In this document: positions 55,988-64,000 of the stretch, in pieces
Layout: each line of letters opens with the position of its first letter
How positions within the stretch are numbered: position 1 is the stretch's first letter
Notes under the pieces: generated by a model
The model's database searches: none
Told to the model about the DNA's origin: nothing
The model's input: only the letters and a program-made list of their open reading frames with translations
Translations under genes and position numbers: made by a program
From: Didymella arachidicola
Taxonomy: Eukaryota > Ascomycota > Dothideomycetes > Pleosporales > Didymellaceae
Assembly: GCA_016630955.3 (NCBI GenBank)
Contig: CM049986.1
Coordinates: 186,001 to 250,000 of the forward strand
Direction: 5' to 3'
Length of the DNA stretch: 64,000 bases

Positions 55988-58090
55988 ATGGTTTTCAGAC
56001 AGCCACGAACCTCATGCAATAACGGACGACCTATTCAGAGATTTTCTCCAGTGCAGGATTTGCAGGACAATCGCTGCTTCGAGTGCCAGTTGGGCACTCC
56101 ACCAGATACACATCACGCCGCCTGCCTCCACCGGAACAATCTCGCGCCTACACGTGAGTCCAAGTATTTGCACCAGGCGTTAAGCCGCATGATAACAGGT
56201 GCAGCAAATCGTTTCAGCATCCTAGCCGGTCTCAACCCTTCACCTGAGACCAAGTGGCCCTTCGACTTCGTCCCCACCGCGAAAACAGGGACGAGGAGAA
56301 GGGGCAAGCGCGGCGGCAGGCAGCAGAGACTGAAGCATGGTTCGAAGAAGAAGTGCGAGGAGCCCGAGGCCAAAAGCATCGATGAGCTCTGCGATCGATT
56401 CGAAGCTCTGCATCTGGACGATGATGCTTTAGAAGCGACCTCACAAAGAACAGACCACGCACAATCATCTAGTGTGCTATCTGTCGTGAACGCTGTGAGA
56501 CATCACTGGGCTCCTCAATTCCGTCCCAACTCGCTACCAACGCCGAATCCAACCCTGACCCAGCCAGTAGAAAAGCTGGTCAAGTCCCTTTCGCAAAACT
56601 CAACCTTGGATCAGGGCTTCTTGGCTGATGTGCGCCCAACGACTCGAAAACCATCGCCTAAATTTCCGCTGTCCGCTTTCCTCAAAGATGTTGCATCTCC
56701 AAACGACTGCCCAGGATACTGGCCGCCGAGGAACCCAACATCCGACCGGGCAGTTCCACCTCGGACAATTCAGAATCCAAACCAACAACCAGCTCGTCTA
56801 CTGCTGACTTCAGGTCACGTTGCCGGAGGTTGTAGTCCGGACGATCGGAGCAGCAATATTGGGTCTTTTGAGAGCAGTACAATAAAGTCGCAACGAACGG
56901 CGCCAACAACATCCTCGTTGTCTACCAACGCCGTATCTACCTACAAACGCTTTCCCGCCTGTGAAGCTTCTCCCAAGCCATTCTCAGGACCAAACTCTAG
57001 AGCATCACACTCTCCTACTCTAACGCTGTCGCTACCACCGCCTATCATGTCGAGCTCCCCGTACCCACGACTGTCTCGGGTACCGACATCAGCCATGTTG
57101 AACACCACCACACCAGCCTCGCAAAAGTCGTATAGGAGCTGGCAAGAAACTTCAGAAGATACCACGGTCTTCTACTCATCTCCAAAAAGCTTGATCACAG
57201 CACCTGTCATGTCTCCGTACCCCTTCATATATCCCCCGCAGCCCTGGACTCCGTCGACTGTGCCCAGCGACCTGTTCAAGCATACAGCAGCAGTTCCAAT
57301 AAGGCTCAAAAGCAAATTCACATTCACTCCGGACCCTCCAAGCCGTCATGTCAAACAAGAGGAGTTCCTTGCGATGGGTCATGATCCAGAGTGCTGGTGC
57401 GACATATACAAAAAAGCACGACCGGCTAGAGACTCTGCTGATAAAGCTGGTGCTTCTGGCCGGGCCCTCACCTATGGATCGTCTGAATCTCTCCGTTCGT
57501 GGGGCGATAGGAGGGTAGCAGAGCCACAATCGGTACCCACTGTTCGTGAATCGTCGCCACCACTAAGAACTCTTGGTGCAGGACTGACTGCTGAGGCAAT
57601 CATCGCAGAGCCAAGTCCAGAGGTCTCGCTTGCGTCCTCTCTTGTTGTGACACCAGGAAGCACGCACGCACCTCATACTGCCACAAAGCTGCAAGACCAT
57701 GGCGAAAGCGCATCTTCTGACGAAGATGTCGTCATGATCACACCCACGTCAGACGGGACAGACCTCGGATTCCAAAGACTGCCCACACCTTCGTCCGAGA
57801 TTGCCTATCTGGACTTCGACGGACTGGAGGTCCTCGAAGGTATTCCTGTTGACTCAGAAGACGACTGGCCAGATGATGACTGGACTTCCATCGCTGACAG
57901 ATTGTTCTCTCAGCAACCAGGCTCATCTCTGGTATCTCGTACCGTATCAGATGCATCTTCACAGAGTCCGGACGCTTCAGCTATCATTTCTCTGCCTCCC
58001 TTCACACTTCTATCGCCCCCACGGACACCCACTGCTCGAGCACAACATGCACACGTCTCGGATATCGGGAGTGAAAGCGAGACAGACTAG
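55988..58090 (+). CDS. Disordered protein, 700 aa, ending at a TAG inside a longer open frame
   Basis: Single open frame from ATG 55988. The N terminus has a short Cys/His-rich stretch (NRCFECQ, then HHAACLH) that could bind metal, followed by a basic cluster RRRGKRGGRQQR (about 102-113), which suggests nuclear localisation or nucleic-acid binding. A helix ELCDRFEALHLDDDA follows, and the middle is Ser/Pro/Thr-rich and disordered. An MGHDPECWCDIYKKA segment near 458-472 looks ordered. The C-terminal acidic part contains YLDFDGLEVLEGIPVDSEDD. The frame is then cut by TAG at 58088-58090, after which the same frame stays open for 72 more codons of protein-like sequence. No family is recognised. 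Confidence 0.75.
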   Translation: MVFRQPRTSCNNGRPIQRFSPVQDLQDNRCFECQLGTPPDTHHAACLHRNNLAPTRESKYLHQALSRMITGAANRFSILAGLNPSPETKWPFDFVPTAKTGTRRRGKRGGRQQRLKHGSKKKCEEPEAKSIDELCDRFEALHLDDDALEATSQRTDHAQSSSVLSVVNAVRHHWAPQFRPNSLPTPNPTLTQPVEKLVKSLSQNSTLDQGFLADVRPTTRKPSPKFPLSAFLKDVASPNDCPGYWPPRNPTSDRAVPPRTIQNPNQQPARLLLTSGHVAGGCSPDDRSSNIGSFESSTIKSQRTAPTTSSLSTNAVSTYKRFPACEASPKPFSGPNSRASHSPTLTLSLPPPIMSSSPYPRLSRVPTSAMLNTTTPASQKSYRSWQETSEDTTVFYSSPKSLITAPVMSPYPFIYPPQPWTPSTVPSDLFKHTAAVPIRLKSKFTFTPDPPSRHVKQEEFLAMGHDPECWCDIYKKARPARDSADKAGASGRALTYGSSESLRSWGDRRVAEPQSVPTVRESSPPLRTLGAGLTAEAIIAEPSPEVSLASSLVVTPGSTHAPHTATKLQDHGESASSDEDVVMITPTSDGTDLGFQRLPTPSSEIAYLDFDGLEVLEGIPVDSEDDWPDDDWTSIADRLFSQQPGSSLVSRTVSDASSQSPDASAIISLPPFTLLSPPRTPTARAQHAHVSDIGSESETD

Positions 58091-58309
58091 GGATTGTTCC
58101 GCTTGTGGGACGAGGACGAAGTACAATCTGTCAAGGAAGAGCTTTGGAATGCAACCGTGGAACCCGAGGTTGTGTACACGAGCGCTGTGGAGTGGCCGAC
58201 ATTGTGGGAGGCCATAAGGGCTAAGTTGACCAGAAGGGAGCCGAGCAAGGAGTACGATGATGAATGGGGTGGCAAGGTATGGGATGGAGTCACGGATTGG
58301 TTTCCTTGA
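58091..58309 (+). other. Same-frame extension after the TAG, 72 codons
   Basis: It continues the frame of the 700-aa protein directly after its TAG and ends at TGA 58307-58309. The translation is rich in Trp and charged residues (LFRLWDEDEVQSVKEELW, later WGGKVWDGVTDWFP) and looks like a real C-terminal domain. It may be reached by stop readthrough, by removal of an intron ending at the TAG (for example 57932-58090, 159 bp, in frame but without a clear branch site), or be cut off by a nonsense mutation. Confidence 0.5.
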
Positions 58310-58473
58310 TTAGTTTGATATTAGTTGACGCCGAACACGTGCGCTACAGAATGCGACAGACGGGCATATGTAAGACTTTGTATCGTGGGTATACGGTATG
58401 TTAGGATAGGGTATGCTTAGCTTCGAATCTGACCTATGCAATTACAAACATCTCATTGACATCCCCAGCATTC
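58310..58473. other. Short convergent intergenic gap
   Basis: Between the tail extension at 58309 and the Slh1 stop; likely overlapping 3' UTRs. Confidence 0.4.
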
Positions 58474-61400
58474 CTAGAGATTGTCGTTATCCCACACTCC
58501 AGCTCCACCGTCCTTCTTCTTTCCCCCATCATCCACAACAGGCGCCATGGGGATCTCCACACCCTCAATGCTCCATTTCATGCCAATATACGAGTCACTG
58601 TACACACTAACATCGACCTTCTTTCCCTGCGCCTCAGGCGGCAGCGCCACCTTGGCACTCGCATGCAACTTTGACCCTCCAGCATTAGCCCCAGGCCCAG
58701 CACCGCTACCACCAGTGATCTGCTTCTGTCCCCTGCCCCGCCCGCGTCCGCCCGGTCCAGAGCGCGTCGGATCAACCCAGTTCACGCGCTTCAGCGCAAT
58801 AATCTCGTCCGTGCTGCTATACGACAACACCAGGAAGAAACCCTCCGTTTGCGGCTTCGGGTAGCGCGGCGCGTAGATTCTTACACCCCCGTTTTGCACG
58901 CGCGCAGCGTTTTGCCGCGTTATGTTCACGCTGAAGGACATGGTGTTGTATGCGCCCAGCGCGAGGGAGAGGATGGGGAGGCGCGATATAGGTTCGGCGT
59001 TGCGCTTGAGCAGGGGCGGTGCGACGCCGGCGTGGCGAAGTGTTTTTTCGAGGGCAGCGGGGGAGGTGGTGGAAGCTTCAACGAGGGTCCTGGGCGTGGC
59101 GCGTGGGTGCTCGAGGCGGGTTTTCTCGTCGGTGGGGTTTATGTTGGGGAGGATACTGAGGGGGCCGTCGTCGGGCCAGCGCGCGGATTTGATGCATGCG
59201 AGGAGTGTGATCATGGTTGTGCAGCTCGATACGTAGCCCAGCTCGGTTAGCACGTCGATACTGGCTTGTACGATACGGATTGATTGGTCTAGTACGCTGT
59301 TTAGATCACCTACGTAGTCGCTGATCGGGAGGTCGATGCGGCTGAAGTGCGCTTGCAGCAGGAGGAAGGACTTTACGTGCGGATCCCACATTGGCAGGCC
59401 GAAGTGATCTGCGCTTAGTGGGAGGGCTTTGGAGAGCTCGGCGTTGATGAGATCCTCGTTGTGTCGGACGGGCAGCTCGTCGTACTCTGTTGCGTGGGAG
59501 ATCCAGGTAAGTGCGTCCAAGAAGGTGGCGTTGCGCTTTGCGTGCTTGACGAGGTAGCGGATTGTCTTGTGGGAGAGGTAGTAGTAGGACATTATCTTGC
59601 CGAGAGGTGTAGAGTCGACTTCGCCAGTAGGCTCAACGAGGGCGCAGGATGAGTCGTGAAGCTCCTTTAGGGACGTCTCGACGAGGTCGACCATGTAATC
59701 ATTAGCCATTGTCTGAGCGGCGATGGTGTTGTGCTCTTCGGCAGAGATCTCGAGGCCGTAGAACGACGGGTTCTTGTGCAGGCGCCTGAAGAAGAAGGTC
59801 CACGTCAAATAGTCGAGGGCATCCTGCTTTGTGCCAATAGTGCCAGCTGAGATTTCAGCGCCCAAATGGTTGTCTAGCACCTTGTGAAGCGAGGACTCGA
59901 CAGGGAATCCTGTGTGCAAAAAGTGCTTGTAGAACTCCTTCTTCGCATCCTGCGTGAAAATGCGCGCAATACCCGACGAGTCGAATTGGGGACGTCCGGC
60001 ACGACCCAGCATCTGCAACACATCTGTAAGATCCATGTCTTTGTAGCCTTCAGACTTGGCGTCGAAGAACTGCGTGCCCTTGACAACGACAAGATGAGCA
60101 GGCAAGTTGACACCCCAAGCCAGTGTACTAGTGGCGACAAGGATCTGGATCTTGTTATTTGCGAACAGCTCCTCGGACAGCGAACGATCAGTCTCAACGA
60201 GACCAGCGTGATGGAGACCAATACCGAAGCTAAGTGCTTCCTTCAGTGCATCATCCTTGACGCGCTCAAGGTTGAGGGCCAAGTCGTCTTCAGACATACG
60301 AAGGAAACGTCGAGGGTTGTCCTCCATACCGCAGAAGTTGATCAGGTCGCGTGCAGTCAGACGTGTTTGACGACGCGACGCCACAAAAACGATGACTGGC
60401 TTCTCAGGCGAATGCTGCTTGATGGCAAGGAACGTGGGTCTGTTCATAGACTGCATAAGCGGGCAGAAGCCTCGCTGCTCCGGGAAGCCGTCAATGAAAA
60501 TCTCGAGTGGAACAGGACGGACGGAGTGGCGGAAGTTGAACAGCCCTTCCTTTACACCGAGCCAGTTGCCCAGATCTGAGGCATTTGCACAGGCAGTTGA
60601 CATACCAAGAAGACGGATGGAGCCGTCTTTCTTCTGCGAGGCAATGTAGTTCATACGCGATACAATGATCTCGAGAATGGGACCACGATCGCCGCCGAGC
60701 AAGTGGATCTCATCGATGATTACCAGGCTGACTTGTCTGACGTAGCCACGGGTCTGCCAGCTACGACTGATACCGTCCCACTTCTCTGGTGTTGTTATGA
60801 TGATGTCTGCATCGCGGATGGTGCGAGTATCAGGCGTGTTGTCACCAGTCAACTCAACAAGCTTGAGTCCCATGGGACCTGCAAGACGTTTGCCCCAATC
60901 CTGTACACGCTCTCGAACGAGTGCCTTCATCGGTGCAATGTAGACGACCTTAGACCCTGGCTTCTCCCGGAATGCCCACCACATAGCAAGCTCGGCTGCG
61001 ACGGTCTTGCCACTACCTGTAGGTGATCCAAGCAGCACGTTTGCGGGAGTGTGGTACAGACAGTGGAAGATTTGCGTTTGCATAGGGTTGAAGTATTGGA
61101 AGCGCTGTGCGTAAAGTTCCTCAAGAAGCGGGTTCTTGAGAGCCGCGATTGGCAGAGGCTGCAAGTCAAGCAAATCAGTATAGACACTCTCGGTATCTGG
61201 TCGGATGAGGTGCTGGAAAGAGATGGGGTGTACTGTCTCTGAGCCAAGCCATCGATCTGAAACGGCGCGGACGTAGATCTGCGTGGGCAGCGGATCAGTA
61301 AGCGGAATCGTGAAGTTCAACTCGTGGTCGTCGTAAAGCTTCTTGCGGGACAGAATGAAGTATTCGTAATGGTAAATCTCCGACGTCTCCGAATTTTCAA

Positions 61401-64000
61401 CCCAGACCCAGAACGATTCAGACGTGCCATGATGTCGGTCATTCCATCTGAATTCCGGGGTTAGCCATAGGCGAATACGCAGAACGTCGCGATTCAATGG
61501 CGCGATCTCGGACTCAATGCCAAGAGTCGGGAAGTTGTCCAACAGCTTGGAGATGACGCCACCCATCTTCGTGTTGTGCACAAGATCGCCAATCTCGCGG
61601 GGCTCCATGTCACGCAGGGATTCGATTGACGGGTGTTTATGGTCTAGTGCCCGCAAAACCGGCTGCGGTAGATCGAACTGATGAAGAGGATGCTCAAATG
61701 ACCACACTCGATGTTCGATCGACTGACAAAGACTCAGCAGGACCAGGCATTGGTAACCCCAACGCCTATTAAGCGCTATCATGAACAATGCTCTGGCGAT
61801 ACGCGCAGCGTTTTGCGTAATGTAGTTTGTGTCCGAGACAAGCGTGAAATCCTCGAGTCGAGCGCGTGAAATGTGTGCTTGTAGAAGATAGTTTGTCTTG
61901 CCGTGCGAAGTCGCATAGCCATCTTTGACTTCAGTTATGACGTATTCGTTTTCCTTGAGGGCTGAAAGTTCCTTCTCTTCGGTCTCGCGAGACTGCACTT
62001 GGTCAAACTCGCCACTCATGCTGACCATGGCAAGAGCGTCGGCATCTGTGCTTCGAGGGCGCATCATCGCGTTGAATATTTCAATCGACGACTGTTGCAC
62101 ATAGAACTGACTGGCAATGCGGCCCACATCCTTAGCGCGGAGGTCTTCAGTGGTCTCGTTGAAGATGATCATCTGACTCTTTTGCAAGACACGGGCGGCG
62201 TCGATGATAAGCTTACGTCTCCGTCCCACCAGCTGCGGGTCGTCCCTAATCTCCGCCCACTCGATGCCATACAGCAGAGGACTCTTCTGCATGCGCACAA
62301 ACAGATATGAGTATCCAAGCCATTGGACAGCTTCTGATACTGTGGTGACGGTACCGAGTGAGATCTCAGCGTTGAGGTTGTCGACGAGCTTGGACGAGAA
62401 TCGAGACTCGATCGGCTGCTGTTCTGTGATTGCTCGCATGTAGTGGTCAAGACGGTCATGAGTAGTACAGATGAAGCCAATACCAGTGTCCTGGAATTGA
62501 GGACGACCGGCACGACCGAAGATCTGCAGAACGTCCAAGATGCCCAAATCCGTGAACTTGCCCTCTTGCGCGTTATAAACTTGAGTGCCCTTGATCAATA
62601 CAGCAGCAGCTGGCAAGTTGACACCCCATGCGAGAGTCGCCGTACAACACAGGACCTTGATGACACCCTCGGCAAAGAGGCGTTCGATGAGGTTCCGGTC
62701 TGAACGAGGCATTCCAGCGTGATGCGTACCCATGCCCTTCCCTAGCAACTCACGCAGCTCCCGTCCCTTGGACTGCTTCATATCACGGACAGCGGCATCG
62801 TACTTTGGGTGGTCTGTCGGATCGAAGAGATCGGCACACTGATCGTCCATGGCTTGATCAAACAGCCTTCTCGCGGTTTTTACGGTATCTTTGCGAGAGT
62901 GAACGAAGACCATGATCTGATGCCCTCGCTCCAGCATCTGCTTGACCTTGTCGAAAGCCACCTGCTCCAGATTCTCGCGCGATTTCATCGTTCCAGGCTT
63001 GCCTTTCGCACCGATGAAATGCTGCTCCAGAGGAACAGGACGGAAAGACGCATCGAAGTAGAACAGGCCAGCCATCTTGTTTACACGGAGGAAGTCGGCG
63101 ACGTCGACGTAGTTGGGCAATGTAGCAGAAAGACCAACAATACGGATAAGGGATTGCGTGCTCTCAACTTGTCGCTGTGTTCGTGCCACCAAGCTCTCCA
63201 AGACAGCACCTCGTTCGTCATGCAACATGTGCACCTCATCGATAATGAGCAGGCGTACCTTCTGGACCAGCTCAGTATCTCCCGTGCTCTTTCTGGTCAC
63301 AACATCCCACTTCTCAGGAGTTGTGACAATGATCTGAGTATCGAGGATCTCAGCTTTGGTAAGATGCATGTCTCCTGTCAACTCGCGGGCCTTGATGCCT
63401 AGCCACGCCAGACGCTTGCCGAGCTTCTCTGTAACTTCAGCTGCAAGTGCCTTCATGGGTGCAACGTAGATGATCTTGAAGTCCTCCATCATGACTGTAA
63501 AGTCGGTGGCTTCGGGCTCCTCAATTGGATTGGGTACAATGTTTTTTCCTATCGTGTTGAGGATAGTGAGCATGGCAGCGTCCGTTTTACCGGCACCAGT
63601 AGGCGCGCAGATGAGCATGTTCTCGCTTGTCTTGTATGCCATCGGGTATACAAGACTCTGCATGCGGTTGAGGGCTTTGTAACCCTTGAAAGTTCGCTGG
63701 CACAAGCCATCAAGCTCGTTAATCTCAACAAGCCTGCGACCTTCTCCAATGGTACCGACCGGCATCGCAGGGATCTCGTACTCTTCATAGAGGTTGTCAT
63801 CATGGTGTTTGTGATTAGTGGGAAGTGTGTATTTCTTGCCGTAGGCAGACAGCTTGTTACCTGCAGAGTAGGTCTGGTAAACATGGGGATACTGAGGTCC
63901 AGTACGATCGACTGCAGCCGAGAGGGAGGCGTTCTTATGCTCCCAGTCTTGCCTACGCAGCGCCTCTTCGCGCTCTGCTCTTGTCATGAGACGACCCGAG
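58474..64000 (-). CDS. SLH1: RQT-complex helicase Slh1 (ASCC3 homologue), C-terminal about 1,840 aa
   Basis: Ski2-like RNA helicase with two cassettes, acting in ribosome-quality-control splitting of collided ribosomes. One uninterrupted frame runs from the right window edge to a stop at 58474. The ATG at 63987 is probably internal, because the frame stays open upstream to 64000 and homologues have a longer N terminus. Numbered from that ATG: Walker A APTGAGKT at 128-135, DEVH at 250-253, then the first Sec63 domain. The second cassette has SPTGSGKT near residue 989 and DEIH near 1089, then the second Sec63 domain. LDGLCQRTFKGYKALNRMQS is typical of Slh1/ASCC3 rather than the spliceosomal Brr2. 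Both ATPase sites look intact. The C terminus is Gly-rich, ending GVWDNDNL. Confidence 0.93.
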   Translation of the reverse strand, partial: SGRLMTRAEREEALRRQDWEHKNASLSAAVDRTGPQYPHVYQTYSAGNKLSAYGKKYTLPTNHKHHDDNLYEEYEIPAMPVGTIGEGRRLVEINELDGLCQRTFKGYKALNRMQSLVYPMAYKTSENMLICAPTGAGKTDAAMLTILNTIGKNIVPNPIEEPEATDFTVMMEDFKIIYVAPMKALAAEVTEKLGKRLAWLGIKARELTGDMHLTKAEILDTQIIVTTPEKWDVVTRKSTGDTELVQKVRLLIIDEVHMLHDERGAVLESLVARTQRQVESTQSLIRIVGLSATLPNYVDVADFLRVNKMAGLFYFDASFRPVPLEQHFIGAKGKPGTMKSRENLEQVAFDKVKQMLERGHQIMVFVHSRKDTVKTARRLFDQAMDDQCADLFDPTDHPKYDAAVRDMKQSKGRELRELLGKGMGTHHAGMPRSDRNLIERLFAEGVIKVLCCTATLAWGVNLPAAAVLIKGTQVYNAQEGKFTDLGILDVLQIFGRAGRPQFQDTGIGFICTTHDRLDHYMRAITEQQPIESRFSSKLVDNLNAEISLGTVTTVSEAVQWLGYSYLFVRMQKSPLLYGIEWAEIRDDPQLVGRRRKLIIDAARVLQKSQMIIFNETTEDLRAKDVGRIASQFYVQQSSIEIFNAMMRPRSTDADALAMVSMSGEFDQVQSRETEEKELSALKENEYVITEVKDGYATSHGKTNYLLQAHISRARLEDFTLVSDTNYITQNAARIARALFMIALNRRWGYQCLVLLSLCQSIEHRVWSFEHPLHQFDLPQPVLRALDHKHPSIESLRDMEPREIGDLVHNTKMGGVISKLLDNFPTLGIESEIAPLNRDVLRIRLWLTPEFRWNDRHHGTSESFWVWVENSETSEIYHYEYFILSRKKLYDDHELNFTIPLTDPLPTQIYVRAVSDRWLGSETVHPISFQHLIRPDTESVYTDLLDLQPLPIAALKNPLLEELYAQRFQYFNPMQTQIFHCLYHTPANVLLGSPTGSGKTVAAELAMWWAFREKPGSKVVYIAPMKALVRERVQDWGKRLAGPMGLKLVELTGDNTPDTRTIRDADIIITTPEKWDGISRSWQTRGYVRQVSLVIIDEIHLLGGDRGPILEIIVSRMNYIASQKKDGSIRLLGMSTACANASDLGNWLGVKEGLFNFRHSVRPVPLEIFIDGFPEQRGFCPLMQSMNRPTFLAIKQHSPEKPVIVFVASRRQTRLTARDLINFCGMEDNPRRFLRMSEDDLALNLERVKDDALKEALSFGIGLHHAGLVETDRSLSEELFANNKIQILVATSTLAWGVNLPAHLVVVKGTQFFDAKSEGYKDMDLTDVLQMLGRAGRPQFDSSGIARIFTQDAKKEFYKHFLHTGFPVESSLHKVLDNHLGAEISAGTIGTKQDALDYLTWTFFFRRLHKNPSFYGLEISAEEHNTIAAQTMANDYMVDLVETSLKELHDSSCALVEPTGEVDSTPLGKIMSYYYLSHKTIRYLVKHAKRNATFLDALTWISHATEYDELPVRHNEDLINAELSKALPLSADHFGLPMWDPHVKSFLLLQAHFSRIDLPISDYVGDLNSVLDQSIRIVQASIDVLTELGYVSSCTTMITLLACIKSARWPDDGPLSILPNINPTDEKTRLEHPRATPRTLVEASTTSPAALEKTLRHAGVAPPLLKRNAEPISRLPILSLALGAYNTMSFSVNITRQNAARVQNGGVRIYAPRYPKPQTEGFFLVLSYSSTDEIIALKRVNWVDPTRSGPGGRGRGRGQKQITGGSGAGPGANAGGSKLHASAKVALPPEAQGKKVDVSVYSDSYIGMKWSIEGVEIPMAPVVDDGGKKKDGGAGVWDNDNL

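Noticed and set aside
59874..60579. Open frames on both strands within the Slh1 coding region
   Set aside because: Alternative-frame shadows of a continuous, well-conserved helicase frame.

Overview
The window reads as nuclear DNA of a filamentous ascomycete (Pezizomycotina, possibly Dothideomycetes). Genes are mostly monocistronic, with short introns of 45 to 61 bp that have GTAAGT/GTATGT/GTGAGT-type donors, CTAAC/CTGAC-like branch sites and CAG acceptors. The families are typically fungal: a HET-domain protein, a CFEM GPI-anchored protein, a UstYa/DUF3328 oxidase-like protein, a fungal BTB protein and Fot1/pogo-type transposons. The exact species cannot be told from the sequence alone.

Left part (1-11.3 kb): the 3' part of a cytochrome P450, a short-chain dehydrogenase (SDR) whose frame does not join cleanly, a small membrane protein, a BTB protein, the nuclear-envelope protein Brl1/Brr6 and a secreted esterase-like phytase. 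From 12 to 13 kb lies a decayed kelch/galactose-oxidase-like gene.

Middle (13.6-36.5 kb): a secreted serine beta-lactamase-like gene is split by a 2,100-bp Fot1/pogo element. A second copy, identical wherever compared, lies about 17 kb away in opposite orientation. Both carry 44-bp terminal inverted repeats, TA duplications and an intact 619-residue DDE transposase. A 252-bp MITE with 31-bp inverted repeats and TA duplications sits nearby. Between the copies are a disordered protein, a UstYa-like protein, a CYP52-like P450 and a carbonyl-reductase-like SDR (together a possible small secondary-metabolism group), glucosidase II beta, and a 1,040-residue protein with a duplicated Cys/His motif I do not recognise. 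A probable pseudogene follows.

Right part (36.5-64 kb): a long disordered protein with a frame break at an AT repeat, a CFEM protein, a GCIP/cyclin-D1-binding-like protein, an intact HET protein, an MFS monocarboxylate-type transporter, a BTB-like large protein, a disordered protein with an in-frame stop before a protein-like tail, and most of the RQT-complex helicase Slh1 (ASCC3 homologue), which runs off the right edge.

Most genes are unrelated housekeeping or accessory functions rather than one pathway. The most notable items are the recent transposon pair with its gene disruption, the tandem Cys/His domain, and three separate frame or stop anomalies that could be real or assembly errors.
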